A stretch of DNA of 64,000 nt from Marinomonas posidonica IVIA-Po-181 (GCF_000214215.1 NC_015559.1:2777001-2841000); one strand, 5' to 3'. Positions 1-9,730 are shown, counted from the first letter of the stretch. Notes: generated from the letters alone by a model not told the origin. Made by a program: numbers and translations.

Positions 1-282
1 GGTACAAGTCGTTCGAAGGTTGTCACTCAGGTCATCGCACCCGCATCATTACCCGGCATATTGGATACATTACGCGTCACCATTGGCTGGGCATGGACAT
101 ATCTAGTGGTGGCCGAATTAGTCGCAGCAACCAGCGGCCTCGGATACATAAGCCTCAAAGCCATGCGAGGTTTTCAGGTCGACGTTATTTTCTTGGCAAT
201 TGTCATCATTGGCCTATTGGGACTTTTGACGGATCAGTTTTTTAGAGTTTTAAGAGCGAGGTTAAGCGCATGGGCCAACTAG
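1..282 (+). CDS. ABC transporter permease, C-terminal fragment (cut by window edge)
   Basis: The reading frame is open from base 1 and ends at the TAG at 280-282, so only about 93 C-terminal residues are visible. The segment APASLPGILDTLRVTIGWAW followed by YLVVAELVAA matches the cytoplasmic EAA loop region of binding-protein-dependent permeases of the SsuC/TauC (nitrate/sulfonate/taurine) group. A hydrophobic last membrane span (VIFLAIVIIGLLGLLT) follows. The stop lies inside the next gene (13-base overlap with the ATPase), which indicates one operon. The permease forms the inner-membrane channel of the importer. The substrate cannot be read from this fragment. Confidence 0.85.
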   Translation, partial: GTSRSKVVTQVIAPASLPGILDTLRVTIGWAWTYLVVAELVAATSGLGYISLKAMRGFQVDVIFLAIVIIGLLGLLTDQFFRVLRARLSAWAN

Positions 283-1139
283 CAGAGCCACTGCCGTCTA
301 CTGTAAGCGACGAGCAACAAAAACAGGACAATACGACGCCGACTAAAGAGGCGACAACTTCGGAAAAGATCCAACTGCACATTGACGAGGTAACACTCAA
401 GTTTCCAACATCGACGGGGACCGATTTTACTGCGCTGGATAAAGTCTCAATGGAAGTACGAGAAAATGAATTCGCCGTCATTGTTGGGCCATCAGGGTGC
501 GGTAAATCCAGCCTACTTTATCTAACAGCGGGTCTCAACAGTCCAACTGACGGTGAAATCAAAGTCGCAGGAAAAGTGGTCGACGGCCCTGGAGCTGAGC
601 GAGGCATGGTCTTTCAGAGCTACACCTTGTTCCCTTGGCTCACCGTCTCCGAAAACATTGAGTTTGGTTTAAAGCAAAAGAAAATGCCTGCGCCAGAACG
701 AAAGAAAATCGTTCAAAAATACCTCAAAGAAGTCGGCTTAGAGAGCTTTGCAGATCGTAACCCAAAGCAACTTTCTGGTGGTATGAAACAACGCGTAGCA
801 ATCGCACGTTCGCTAGCGAATGACCCAGAAATTTTACTTATGGACGAACCGTTTGGTGCTTTGGACAGCCAGACTAGAATGCAAATGCAGCAGTTATTAC
901 TGCAAGTATGGGAACACAGTAAAAAGACAGTTGTGTTCGTCACACACGATATCGATGAAGCCATCATGCTCGGAGACAGAGTGTTTGTGATGGGCGCAAG
1001 ACCCGGACGCATCCAGAAAGTTCTCGACGTAAATATCCCACATCCCAGAACACTGGATATGGTAATGGAACCGGATTTCATCTCGTTGAAAAGAGAAATA
1101 CTGTCTCTTCTTCACGATGATCTTACAGAAATGCATTAA
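270..1139 (+). CDS. ABC transporter ATP-binding protein, SsuB/TauB (nitrate/sulfonate/taurine) type
   Basis: This 289-residue protein carries every ATPase motif: Walker A GPSGCGKS near residue 73, a Q-loop (MVFQSYTLFPW), the signature LSGGMKQR near 168, Walker B ILLMDEPFGALD near 188 and the switch histidine in VTHD. The N-terminal 35 residues are polar and low in complexity, an extension beyond the usual fold. The ATG at 270 has GAGG nine bases upstream and overlaps the permease stop. It should energise import by the upstream permease. The catabolic enzymes downstream suggest the cargo is an organic nitrogen compound rather than nitrate, but that is inference. Confidence 0.9.
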   Translation: MGQLAEPLPSTVSDEQQKQDNTTPTKEATTSEKIQLHIDEVTLKFPTSTGTDFTALDKVSMEVRENEFAVIVGPSGCGKSSLLYLTAGLNSPTDGEIKVAGKVVDGPGAERGMVFQSYTLFPWLTVSENIEFGLKQKKMPAPERKKIVQKYLKEVGLESFADRNPKQLSGGMKQRVAIARSLANDPEILLMDEPFGALDSQTRMQMQQLLLQVWEHSKKTVVFVTHDIDEAIMLGDRVFVMGARPGRIQKVLDVNIPHPRTLDMVMEPDFISLKREILSLLHDDLTEMH

Positions 1140-1159
1140 GTGCTTTAAGAGGCAAACCC

Positions 1160-2812
1160 ATGACTCACAAAACGTTTGATTATATTGTCGTTGGAGCTGG
1201 TTCAGCAGGTAGCGTGATTGCTAGCAGATTATCTGAAGACCCTGCGATTAGGGTTTGCCTTATTGAAGCTGGAGACAAAGACAACTCGCCTAGAATTCAA
1301 ATCCCAGCGGGCACCATATCTCTGTATAAAAGTAAGAAGTACAGCTGGAACTATTATTCTGCGCCACAAAAAAACATGAATCATCGAGTACTCCACTGCC
1401 CTCGAGGAAAAGCACTTGGAGGCTCTTCCTCAATGAACAGCATGATTTATATTCGAGGTGATGCAAAGGATTATGAACAATGGCAAACATCTGGCGCAAC
1501 TGGCTGGGGCTGGAACGACGTACTCCCTTACTTCCAAAAATCTGAAAAGAACCTGTTGGGTCAATCAGAACAATTCCATGGCACGCAAGGCGAGTTGCAT
1601 GTCGACAAACCCAATAGCCCAAACCCGTTTTCTCTAAAGTTTGTTAAAGCCGCCTCACAGGCATTGGGCTTAAGTCAAAACTCCGACTTCAACAGTGATA
1701 CTCAAATGGGTGTCGGCCTCTATAATGTGACTCAAAAAGATGGTTTTCGCCAATCCAGTTTTAAAGCGTTTGTTCAACCTATCGTTAAACAGCGTACAAA
1801 CCTCACTGTGATTCCCAATGTTCAGGTTGAAAAAGTTCTCATAGAGAATAAAAAAGCCATAGGTGTGATCGTCTGGCAGGAAGACGAAAAAACAACACTG
1901 ATTGCCAAGCAAGAGATTGTCTTGAGCGCTGGCGCGTTGGGTAGCCCATTCATTTTGATGAAATCAGGCATCGGTCCAAAACAAACGCTCGAACAAGCTG
2001 GAATACACGTTCAGCATGAGTTGAAAGGGGTTGGGCAAAACCTACAAGATCACTTAGATGGCTTGGTTACGGTAAGGTCAAATGCAACTCAAACATTGGG
2101 CTTTTCATTTGGCTCCTTACCTCAGGTTTTAACGTCTCCTTTCCAGTTTTTCCTAAAACGAAAAGGTTGGTTAACAACCAATTATGTTGAAGCTGGCGGG
2201 TTTGCCTCCACGACAAATGACAATCGCCCAGACATACAATTCCACTTTGTTCCCGGATACCGCAGTCACCGAGGTCGGCTGTTTGAATGGGGGCACGGCT
2301 ACGCAATCCACACCTGCGTATTGAGGCCAAAAAGTATCGGGCATATCTCGATCACCAAAGAACAAAACTTATTGCTCGATTACAACTTTTTATCGAATGA
2401 AGACGACGCAAAAACCTTAATTGAAGGAATACGCTGCGCTCGAAAAATCCTCTCCGATTCTGAATTTGATGAGGCGCGAGGAAAAGAGATGCTGCCCGGA
2501 GAGCACTGTCAAACGGACGAGCAGCTTATGGATTATGTAAAAGAATATGGCGCAACCGTGTTTCACCCTGTCGGCACCTGCAAAATGGGCACGGACACGC
2601 AATCGGTCGTCAAGCCAGACTTAAGTGTTCATGGCATATCGGGTCTACGTGTCGCCGATGCCTCGATCATGCCGACTCTAATAAGCGGTAACACCAATGC
2701 CGTCTGCATAATGATTGGAGAACGCGCTGCTGATTTCATAAAGAAAACTCAAGAAAGTTACACAAAAAGGCAAATTGATGGCAACCCAGCTGACGATAAA
2801 CACGCTCACTAA
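1160..2812 (+). CDS. GMC family FAD-dependent alcohol oxidoreductase (choline dehydrogenase-like)
   Basis: This 550-residue flavoprotein begins with the FAD-binding Rossmann motif GAGSAG (about residues 12-17). It has the GMC signature around GGSSSMNSMIYIRG (about residue 90) and the C-terminal block with HPVGTCKMG, ending RVADASIMP and NTNAVCIMIGERAA, which holds the active-site histidine and asparagine. Family members oxidise primary alcohols such as choline to aldehydes. The gene lies 20 bases after the ATPase and its end overlaps the following hydrolase gene by 35 bases, so it belongs to the operon. Its product could feed the aldehyde dehydrogenase at 5566-7050. Choline itself is doubtful because no betaine genes are nearby. 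Confidence 0.88.
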   Translation: MTHKTFDYIVVGAGSAGSVIASRLSEDPAIRVCLIEAGDKDNSPRIQIPAGTISLYKSKKYSWNYYSAPQKNMNHRVLHCPRGKALGGSSSMNSMIYIRGDAKDYEQWQTSGATGWGWNDVLPYFQKSEKNLLGQSEQFHGTQGELHVDKPNSPNPFSLKFVKAASQALGLSQNSDFNSDTQMGVGLYNVTQKDGFRQSSFKAFVQPIVKQRTNLTVIPNVQVEKVLIENKKAIGVIVWQEDEKTTLIAKQEIVLSAGALGSPFILMKSGIGPKQTLEQAGIHVQHELKGVGQNLQDHLDGLVTVRSNATQTLGFSFGSLPQVLTSPFQFFLKRKGWLTTNYVEAGGFASTTNDNRPDIQFHFVPGYRSHRGRLFEWGHGYAIHTCVLRPKSIGHISITKEQNLLLDYNFLSNEDDAKTLIEGIRCARKILSDSEFDEARGKEMLPGEHCQTDEQLMDYVKEYGATVFHPVGTCKMGTDTQSVVKPDLSVHGISGLRVADASIMPTLISGNTNAVCIMIGERAADFIKKTQESYTKRQIDGNPADDKHAH

Positions 2813-3941
2813 ACTTATCTCATTCGACACCACCAGTGTGCATTCTAATCTGGCGTTGATGGCTTATATTCAATCATTTCTCAATGAATATGGCGTTGAA
2901 TCAACACTGGATTACAATCAAGAGAAAACCAAAGCTAACCTGTATGCAACGATTGGCCCGATAGAAAAACCCGGTATTTTATTATCCGGACACACAGATA
3001 CGGTTCCTGTAAAAGGCCAATCATGGTCAACTGATCCATTTGAGCTAACACTTCTGGACAACAAAGCATTCGGACGCGGCACAGCGGATATGAAATCTTT
3101 CATTGCCGTTGCACTAGCCTCGGTGCCCAAAATGCTAAGCACAAACCTGACCAAGCCGATTCATTTTGCGTTCTCATACGATGAGGAAATTGGCTGCCTT
3201 GGCGTGCGCAGTCTAATAGAAAAACTGAAGCATCTGGATGTAAAACCCGCTGCCTGTATTGTTGGCGAACCGACTGAAATGAAATTGGTAACGTCACACA
3301 AAGGAAAGCTTGCAGCGCGTGTCACCGTGACAGGAAAAGAATGCCACTCGGGGATGGCGCCACACGGCGTAAATGCAGTGAACTACGCTGCCAGACTGGT
3401 TAACTGGCTTGAGAACGCAGCAAACGATAAAGCACAAAATGGCCCCTTTCACACACAGTATGACATTCCGTACTCGACCATCCATACCGGCATAATACAG
3501 GGCGGAACGGCATTAAATATCGTACCAAATCACTGCCAGTTTGATTTCGAAATTCGCAATATCGCAGACGATAATCCACAAGACCTGTTAGGACACTTTG
3601 CTGACTACTGCCAAGAACTAATCGGCGAAATGACACAAAAAGCGTCTGATACAGATATCGCCATCGAAGTACTTACCGAATACCCCGGACTCGCTAAAGC
3701 TAATGATGACGCAATCATCTCATACCTGAAAAATCTCACTGATGACGCAGAAGAAGGTCAAATAAACTTTGGCACAGAAGGTGGCTTGTTTAGCGAGCGC
3801 TTAAAACTTCCCACTGTCGTGTGTGGACCCGGAAGTATGCAGCAAGGCCATAAACCCGATGAGTTTATTTATATTGAACAATTGGCTAAATCAGAAGCCT
3901 TCATAGAGCGATTAATTGACTCGTTAAGCGAGTCACCGTAA
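2778..3941 (+). CDS. M20 family metallo-deacylase, ArgE/acetylornithine deacetylase-like
   Basis: This 387-residue zinc hydrolase shows the M20 metal and catalytic motifs: SGHTDTVPV (His and Asp), GRGTADMKS, the DEEIGCLG catalytic glutamate pair and EPTEMK, with a final histidine in QQGHKPDEF. The ATG at 2778 is preferred over the adjacent TTG at 2775, with AAGG just upstream. Family members remove acyl groups from N-acyl amino acids. Arginine genes are absent here and it sits in the catabolic operon, so it probably deacylates the imported compound rather than serving arginine synthesis. Translation is likely coupled to the GMC gene through the overlap. Confidence 0.87.
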   Translation: MATQLTINTLTKLISFDTTSVHSNLALMAYIQSFLNEYGVESTLDYNQEKTKANLYATIGPIEKPGILLSGHTDTVPVKGQSWSTDPFELTLLDNKAFGRGTADMKSFIAVALASVPKMLSTNLTKPIHFAFSYDEEIGCLGVRSLIEKLKHLDVKPAACIVGEPTEMKLVTSHKGKLAARVTVTGKECHSGMAPHGVNAVNYAARLVNWLENAANDKAQNGPFHTQYDIPYSTIHTGIIQGGTALNIVPNHCQFDFEIRNIADDNPQDLLGHFADYCQELIGEMTQKASDTDIAIEVLTEYPGLAKANDDAIISYLKNLTDDAEEGQINFGTEGGLFSERLKLPTVVCGPGSMQQGHKPDEFIYIEQLAKSEAFIERLIDSLSESP

Positions 3942-4057
3942 GCCTTTTGTCGCTTTAGTTTTTCCTATGCAAACAAAGAAAAAACATATTTTACCGAAGC
4001 CAGAACTCTCTATAAATTATTTAAACAGATTATAATTCTATTCCGAGGAACCATTCG

Positions 4058-5452
4058 ATGTCTGAAAATAAATCCGCCGAAATGTACCAAGTCTGGCAGC
4101 AAGACAAGGACCATTACATTCATCCATGGACAGACTTCTCCACGTTTAAAGAGACAGGTTCGATTGTCGTTGAAGACAGCGACAATGTTCACATCACAGA
4201 TGGAGACGGAAATCAGTATCTAGATGGTATTGGCGGTTTATGGTGCGTCAACATCGGTTATGCTCGTGAAGAAATGGCACAAGCCATTGCAGAGCAAATC
4301 ATGAAAGTTCCGTATTATTCTTGTTTTGGACACCACACTACCGTTCCTGCGGCGAAATTGGCCGCAAAAATAGCAGAGCTGGCACCGGGTAATCTGAATC
4401 ACGTTTTTTATGGTTGTGGAGGATCAGTAGCAAACGACACCGCTGTTCGCATTATTCACTTTTACTTTAATCAGCTTGGTAAAAAAAGTAAGAAAAAAAT
4501 CATTTCACGCATTGATGGATATCACGGCAGTACCTATATGGCGATGTCTATTACAGGCGTTAAATTTGACCACATTGGCTTTGATATCGATGAACAGCTT
4601 GTTCATCATATTTCCTGCCCCAACCCTTATCGTCGCCCTGAAAGCCAATCCATTGAAGACTTCTGCGATGAAAAAGTTCAAGAGCTGGAAAACAAGATTT
4701 TGGAGCTTGGGCCTGACAATGTTGCCGCTTTCTTTGCTGAACCTATTATGGGCGCAGGCGGTGTCATTGTTCCGCCGAAGGGCTACCACAAACGTACGCT
4801 AGACGTCTGTCGTAAGTATGGCGTGCTTTACGTATCGGATGAAGTTGTCACTGCATTTGGCCGTCTAGGACATATGTTTGCCTCTAAAGACGAGTTCGAC
4901 ATAGTGCCAGACATCATCACCTGTGCAAAAGGCCTCACCTCAGGCTATTTACCGTTAGGCGCGACGATTCTGTCTGACGATATTTACGAAGTAATCAGTA
5001 AGCCTCAAGCAGAAGGCGCTCTATTTACGCATGGCTTTACCTATTCCGGCCACCCAGTAAGCTGTGCAGCAGGCCTTAAAAATATAGAAATCATGGAGAG
5101 AGAAAACCTCTGTGGTCACGTCCAAGAAATCGGTTCGTATTTTGAAGAGCAACTAAAGACGCTTATGGATTTGCCCATAGTGGGTGACGTGCGCGGTAAG
5201 AAATTTATGGTTTGCGTCGAGAATGTGGCCAATAAGGAATCAAAAGAACTGATTGATCCTGAAGCTCAAGTCGGTAATAGAATTGCCGATCATTGCCAAA
5301 AACGAGGACTCATCGTCAGACCGTTAGCACACATGAACATATTATCCCCGCCGCTAACCTTATCGAAAGATAATGTGGATTTCTTAGTATCGACATTGCG
5401 AGAAAGTATTGTAGAGACAATGAAAGACTTAAAACAGGACGGTTATTTATAA
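4058..5452 (+). CDS. Class III PLP-dependent aminotransferase (taurine-pyruvate / polyamine-pyruvate type)
   Basis: This 464-residue enzyme has the class III pattern: DGIGGLWCVNIGY near the N terminus, the PLP-phosphate region YGCGGSVANDTA, the aspartate in VSDEVVTAFGR and the Schiff-base lysine in ITCAKGLTSGYLPLGA. Relatives move the amino group of taurine, beta-alanine, putrescine or similar omega-amines onto pyruvate. A 116-base gap separates it from the M20 gene, so it may have its own promoter. It is followed by a clear terminator. The aldehyde produced could go to the aldehyde dehydrogenase that converges on it. The exact amine is not determinable here. Confidence 0.88.
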   Translation: MSENKSAEMYQVWQQDKDHYIHPWTDFSTFKETGSIVVEDSDNVHITDGDGNQYLDGIGGLWCVNIGYAREEMAQAIAEQIMKVPYYSCFGHHTTVPAAKLAAKIAELAPGNLNHVFYGCGGSVANDTAVRIIHFYFNQLGKKSKKKIISRIDGYHGSTYMAMSITGVKFDHIGFDIDEQLVHHISCPNPYRRPESQSIEDFCDEKVQELENKILELGPDNVAAFFAEPIMGAGGVIVPPKGYHKRTLDVCRKYGVLYVSDEVVTAFGRLGHMFASKDEFDIVPDIITCAKGLTSGYLPLGATILSDDIYEVISKPQAEGALFTHGFTYSGHPVSCAAGLKNIEIMERENLCGHVQEIGSYFEEQLKTLMDLPIVGDVRGKKFMVCVENVANKESKELIDPEAQVGNRIADHCQKRGLIVRPLAHMNILSPPLTLSKDNVDFLVSTLRESIVETMKDLKQDGYL

Positions 5453-5473
5453 GACTATTGCCCCCCATATTCA

Positions 5474-5498
5474 ACCGCCTACTTGGCGGTTTTTTTTT
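5474..5498 (+). terminator. Rho-independent terminator after the aminotransferase
   Basis: ACCGCC, loop TACTT, GGCGGT, then eight T residues. It begins about 20 bases after the aminotransferase stop. Confidence 0.92.
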
Positions 5499-5520
5499 AC
5501 TATAAAAACTAAAAAAACTA

Positions 5521-5548
5521 AAAAAGCCCTTTACTCAAAAGTAAAGGG
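5521..5548 (-). terminator. Rho-independent terminator after the aldehyde dehydrogenase
   Basis: Read on the minus strand: CCCTTTACT, loop TTTG, AGTAAAGGG, then a T-rich tail (CTTTTT). It lies just downstream of the aldehyde dehydrogenase stop and faces the aminotransferase terminator. Confidence 0.88.
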
Positions 5549-5565
5549 GTTAACATTATTTTGTG

Positions 5566-7050
5566 CTAACCGAGTTTAATCCAAGTAGTTTTTAATTGAG
5601 TAAACTTGTCGAAAGCATGCAGGGAAAGATCACGGCCAAAGCCAGACTGTTTATACCCCCCAAAAGGCGTCGACATATCCAATGCATCCATAGTATTTAC
5701 GGAAACCGTACCCGCTTTAAGCCGCTTGGATACCAAATGAGCGCGGTTGAGGTTAGTCGTCCAAACCGACGCGGCCAAGCCATAAATCGAATCATTTGCT
5801 AACCTGATCGCATCCTCTTGATCGTCAAACGGCATAATAACGACCACAGGGCCAAACACTTCTTCACGGGCAATGTTCATTTCCGGTGTGACATTGTCCA
5901 AAATCGTTGGCGGAACAGAATTGGTCGTGCAGTCTCCCAAACCACCTGTCACCAAAATCGCCCCTTCGTCCAACGCCTCCTGAATATAAGTGCGGACTTT
6001 AGCTGCGTGATTAGAATCGATAAGCGCCCCAACTTGCGTATCTGGATCCATCGGATCACCAACCACCATAGATTCCGCTTTCACTTTCAACTTTTGTATA
6101 AAAGCGTCTTTAATACTGCACTCAACTAAGATTCTTGAGTTTGCAGAACACACCTCGCCTTGGTTGAAAAAGATCCCCATCGCGGCATGTTCCACTGCAT
6201 TATCCAGCTCACAATCGCCAAAAATGAGATTGGGGCTCTTACCACCTGTTTCAGGCCATACGGGTTTCATATTGGATTCTGCAGAGTAACCCATCAGCAA
6301 CTTTGCCGTCGGCGTCGACCCAGTAAAAGTAATGCAATCAATGTCGTTATGAAGACCCATTGCTTTACCAACAATGTGTCCGTGTCCCGTCACTACGCTC
6401 AGAACCCCGTCGGGTAATCCGGCTTCCTTGGCTAATGCCGCAATACGTAACGCAGTATGAGGAGACTGCTCAGCGGGTTTCAATACCACTGAATTACCTG
6501 AAATTAGAGCGGGGGCCAACTTCCAAGCCGCCAAATCTAACGGGAAATTCCACGGAACGATGGCGCCGACAACACCAACTGGCTCCTTGGTAATTGTCGC
6601 AATGTTTAAACCGTCTGTTGGCGCGACTTCACCGTATATTTTATCGATGGCTTCAGCATACCAATCAAAACACGCAGCGGCGCCCAATATATCGACATTC
6701 ATTGCGTCCATGATGGGCTTGCCCACGTTTATACTTTCTAGTAACGCAAGCTCTTCTTGATGTTCGCGAATCAGTTCAGCTAAGCGCTTCATGACAGCTT
6801 TACGGTCTGAGGGGGATTGATTCGCCCAAATGCCCTGCTCGAACGAATCTCTGGCATGTTTTACTGCCGTATCGACATCCTGTTCAGTACACGCAACCAC
6901 ATTAGCTATTTGTTCTTTTGTAGCGGGATTAACCACCGCATACGTTTCGCTATTTAACGCATCGACAAACTTCCCTGCTATAAATGCGCGGGATTCAATT
7001 TCTAAATTAGCGTTTTTTTCAAGCCAATATTGTTTTGTATATGAAGACAA
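5566..7050 (-). CDS. NAD(P)-dependent aldehyde dehydrogenase (PuuC/betaine-aldehyde dehydrogenase-like)
   Basis: This 494-residue enzyme has the ALDH superfamily motifs: IVPWNFPLDLAAWKLAPAL, the nucleotide-binding FTGSTPTAKLL, the catalytic glutamate in PETGGKSPN and the nucleophilic cysteine in NQGEVCSANS, then EEVFGPVV. The frame begins with TTG at 7050, preceded by AGAGG at suitable spacing, and no ATG lies nearby. Sequence style is closest to enzymes oxidising gamma-glutamyl-aminobutyraldehyde and other amino-aldehydes, which fits the aminotransferase and GMC oxidoreductase next to it. It is transcribed opposite to the rest of the locus, away from the FMO-like gene. Confidence 0.9.
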   Translation of the reverse strand: MSSYTKQYWLEKNANLEIESRAFIAGKFVDALNSETYAVVNPATKEQIANVVACTEQDVDTAVKHARDSFEQGIWANQSPSDRKAVMKRLAELIREHQEELALLESINVGKPIMDAMNVDILGAAACFDWYAEAIDKIYGEVAPTDGLNIATITKEPVGVVGAIVPWNFPLDLAAWKLAPALISGNSVVLKPAEQSPHTALRIAALAKEAGLPDGVLSVVTGHGHIVGKAMGLHNDIDCITFTGSTPTAKLLMGYSAESNMKPVWPETGGKSPNLIFGDCELDNAVEHAAMGIFFNQGEVCSANSRILVECSIKDAFIQKLKVKAESMVVGDPMDPDTQVGALIDSNHAAKVRTYIQEALDEGAILVTGGLGDCTTNSVPPTILDNVTPEMNIAREEVFGPVVVIMPFDDQEDAIRLANDSIYGLAASVWTTNLNRAHLVSKRLKAGTVSVNTMDALDMSTPFGGYKQSGFGRDLSLHAFDKFTQLKTTWIKLG

Positions 7051-7298
7051 ACCACTAACCTCTCAAATGTTATTTAGGGAGGCATCTCTCCCTCTACGTA
7101 TTTATACCCTATTCTACAAACATACCCATTTATCAATTAAACCTAAATTATAATTAAATAAACTCCTAAATAAGTTTTATTAATTCGATCAAGGTTACAT
7201 AAAATTTTTCAATTCAAGGATTTAGATAATCGTATTTTATTAATAATTCGACCTACCGTAACCTTCCAGTCATCAGTGCAAAAATCTTATGCATAAAG

Positions 7299-8591
7299 GT
7301 GACTAAATTGAAATTAGATAACACAGTAGTTGATACGCTAGTAATTGGCGCAGGTCAGGCAGGGATTGCAACCAGTGAGCACCTTACTGCCCTTAATGTT
7401 CCGCATATTGTTGTAGAAAAAGATCGGATAGCAGAAAGATGGCGTTCTCAACGCTGGGACTCGCTGGTCGCCAATGGCCCTGCATGGCACGATCGCTTCC
7501 CAAATCTTCAATTTGAAGAGCTTGACCCTGATGCATTTCCAAGTAAAGAACGCGTGGCGCGTTACTTTGAAGAGTATGTTGAAAAGTTTAGTTTACCGGT
7601 TTACACCGACGTCACGGTAAAGCAGGTCTCAACGCTTCAGGGGGAAGCAGGGTATGCAATCGAAACCAGTAAAGGGTGCATAAAAGCCAAACGTATTGTG
7701 TGCGCAACTGGGCCATTTCAGAAGCCATCCATCCCCCCGATCGTGCCCGAGCTTACCAACCTAAAACAGCTCCACTCATCTCATTATTTTAATCCAGAGC
7801 AGCTTGATTCTGGCGCCGTACTTGTCGTGGGGGCAGGTTCATCAGGTGTTCAAATTGCGGATGAAATAAACCGATCAGGTAAAAAGGTCTACCTTTCTGT
7901 AGGCCCACATGACCGTCCTCCGCGTTCATATCGTGGCCGAGATTTTGTATGGTGGCTTGGCGTGTTGGGCAAATGGGATGCGCCCGCTGCTGCGCCGGAT
8001 GCAGAACACGTTACGATCGCCGTAAGCGGCGCACACAAGGGTATAACAATCGATTTCAGAGAACTTGCCAATAACAATATCACGCTATTAGGACGCACCC
8101 ATGCATTCACCAATGGCACACTGAGTTTTTCAAATGATCTTGTTCAAAACATTGAGAAAGGTGATGAAAACTATCTTTCATTGCTAGAAGAAGCGGATGC
8201 TTACATCGAGAAAAATGGCTTAGATCTCCCAGAAGAGCCCAGTGCAAAACGAATTTTACCTCAGCCAGAATGCATGCTAAATCCAATTCGTGAGCTGGAT
8301 TTAGCCGCATCAGGGATCACCACTATTATTTGGGCAACCGGTTTTAAGTCAGATTACAGTTGGCTGGATTTAGACGTTTTTGATGATAAAGGTGCTCCAC
8401 AACACCAACGAGGCGTCACTGCGTTATCTGGAATCTATTTCGTGGGGTTGCCTTGGTTATCTCGTCGTGGATCAAGTTTCATCTGGGGATGCTGGCACGA
8501 TGCAAAATACATCGCAGATCACATTGAAACTCAAAGAAAGTATCACGAGTACGAATGCCATGTTCCAGAACCAAGCGTTGAAATTGCCTAA
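7299..8591 (+). CDS. FMO-like FAD/NAD(P)-dependent monooxygenase (CzcO/YUC type)
   Basis: This protein of about 430 residues has two Rossmann motifs, GAGQAG (FAD, about residue 17) and GAGSSG (NADPH, about residue 175). Between them lies an FMO-like segment (LHSSHYF), with ATGFKSDY near the C-terminal end. Family members oxygenate nitrogen, sulfur or carbonyl groups. The start is uncertain: GTG at 7299 has its ribosome site merged with it, while TTG at 7308 has AAGGTG about six bases upstream and may be the true start. It opens a three-gene run with RidA and DUF1028, divergent from the aldehyde dehydrogenase across a 248-base AT-rich promoter region. Confidence 0.85.
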   Translation: MTKLKLDNTVVDTLVIGAGQAGIATSEHLTALNVPHIVVEKDRIAERWRSQRWDSLVANGPAWHDRFPNLQFEELDPDAFPSKERVARYFEEYVEKFSLPVYTDVTVKQVSTLQGEAGYAIETSKGCIKAKRIVCATGPFQKPSIPPIVPELTNLKQLHSSHYFNPEQLDSGAVLVVGAGSSGVQIADEINRSGKKVYLSVGPHDRPPRSYRGRDFVWWLGVLGKWDAPAAAPDAEHVTIAVSGAHKGITIDFRELANNNITLLGRTHAFTNGTLSFSNDLVQNIEKGDENYLSLLEEADAYIEKNGLDLPEEPSAKRILPQPECMLNPIRELDLAASGITTIIWATGFKSDYSWLDLDVFDDKGAPQHQRGVTALSGIYFVGLPWLSRRGSSFIWGCWHDAKYIADHIETQRKYHEYECHVPEPSVEIA

Positions 8592-8622
8592 CTCCATCAT
8601 CATCCGTTAATAGGAAAAATAC

Positions 8623-9042
8623 ATGCCGACTCATACTCGAATTCGTATGTTTAATACTAAAGAAACCTACCCTAACCAATCGCTTGATAATGATCTATGC
8701 CAAGCCGTTGTGGCAGGCAATACCGTGTATGTTCGCGGTCAGGTAGGTACTGATTTTGACGGTAACCTTATTGGCCTAGGTAACCCTCAAGCTCAAGCAG
8801 AGCAAGCCATGAAAAACATCAAACAATTGCTGGAGGAATGTGGTTCGAATTTAACGCATATAGTGAAAACAACCACTTATATAACTGATCCAAGATTCAG
8901 AGAGCCCGTCTATAAAGAAGTCGGCAAATGGTTGAAAGGTGTCTATCCCATTTCAACTGGATTAGTCGTGGCCGGATTGGCGCAGCCTGAATGGTTGATG
9001 GAAATTGATGTTATCGCAGTTATCCCTGAAAGCGACGTATAA
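8623..9042 (+). CDS. RidA family (YjgF/YER057c/UK114) enamine/imine deaminase-like protein
   Basis: This 139-residue protein is the usual RidA length. It has the family pattern of a central RGQVGTDFDGN strand, the NIKQLLEECGSNLTHIVKTT helix-strand segment and the end VAGLAQPEWLMEIDVIAV. Such proteins hydrolyse reactive enamines and imines to carbonyls and ammonia. The start ATG follows AGGAAA. It lies 31 bases after the FMO gene and just before the DUF1028 gene. In this position it may finish imines released by amine oxidation rather than serve only general housekeeping. Confidence 0.9.
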   Translation: MPTHTRIRMFNTKETYPNQSLDNDLCQAVVAGNTVYVRGQVGTDFDGNLIGLGNPQAQAEQAMKNIKQLLEECGSNLTHIVKTTTYITDPRFREPVYKEVGKWLKGVYPISTGLVVAGLAQPEWLMEIDVIAVIPESDV

Positions 9043-9055
9043 ACTGGAGTCCAAT

Positions 9056-9730
9056 ATGACCTTTTCTATCGCAGGTTACTGTAAAAAAACAGGCATGGTG
9101 GGAAGCGCAATCACATCATCCAGCATTTGTGTTGCAAGTCGGTGTGCATTCGCAAAATCCGACGTCGGTGTCGTGTTGACACAAAACGTCACGAACCCTG
9201 CTTTAGGTCCGTTCGGTCTTGAGCAATTAAGCTCCGGAGCCACACCTGAAGAGACGCTTGAAAAGCTAAAAGAGCACGAAACCTATATTGAATATCGCCA
9301 ACTGGGCATTTTAAATGCTCAGGGCGAAGGCGTTACATTCAGCGGAGAAAATGCGCTAGGAATCTATAACGAAGCGTCTGGCAATGCGTGTATTGCCATG
9401 GGAAACCTTTTGGATAACTCTGACGTTCCCGCTGCAATGATCGCTTCCTTCGAAAGTAATGAAGATTTGCCCCTCCCACAACGACTGCTTTCAGCGTTAC
9501 AAGCAGGGTTAGACGCAGGTGGCGAAGCGGGTTCAGTACAATCGGCAGGGCTACAAGTTTACTCAAACCCAAGTTGGCCTATAGTGGACTTGAGAGTGGA
9601 CTGGCAAGACGCTCCTCTGTCAGAGCTTCAGATTTTGCTCGACATGTATGAACCTCAAATGAACGATTACATATTGCGAGCCGAGTCTCCAGCACACGCT
9701 GCAAGCTACGGTGTACCGGGTGACTTGTAG
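9056..9730 (+). CDS. DUF1028 family protein (Ntn-hydrolase-like, function unknown)
   Basis: The 224-residue product starts MTFSIAGY, then GMVGSAITSSSICV and NVTNPALGPFGLEQLSSGAT, the characteristic DUF1028 N-terminal half. The region QAGLDAGGEAGSVQSAGL and the end VDLRVDWQDAPL are also typical. The start ATG at 9056 has TGGAG upstream; a longer frame from 9005 overlaps RidA and looks spurious. The family is thought to adopt an Ntn-hydrolase-like fold and often sits beside RidA and peptidase genes, but its reaction is unknown. Here it would be the last step or an accessory hydrolase of the catabolic locus. Confidence 0.85.
   Translation: MTFSIAGYCKKTGMVGSAITSSSICVASRCAFAKSDVGVVLTQNVTNPALGPFGLEQLSSGATPEETLEKLKEHETYIEYRQLGILNAQGEGVTFSGENALGIYNEASGNACIAMGNLLDNSDVPAAMIASFESNEDLPLPQRLLSALQAGLDAGGEAGSVQSAGLQVYSNPSWPIVDLRVDWQDAPLSELQILLDMYEPQMNDYILRAESPAHAASYGVPGDL

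Noticed and set aside
4476-4802. Open frames inside the aminotransferase on both strands
   Set aside because: They are shadows of the true frame, without ribosome sites and without family resemblance.
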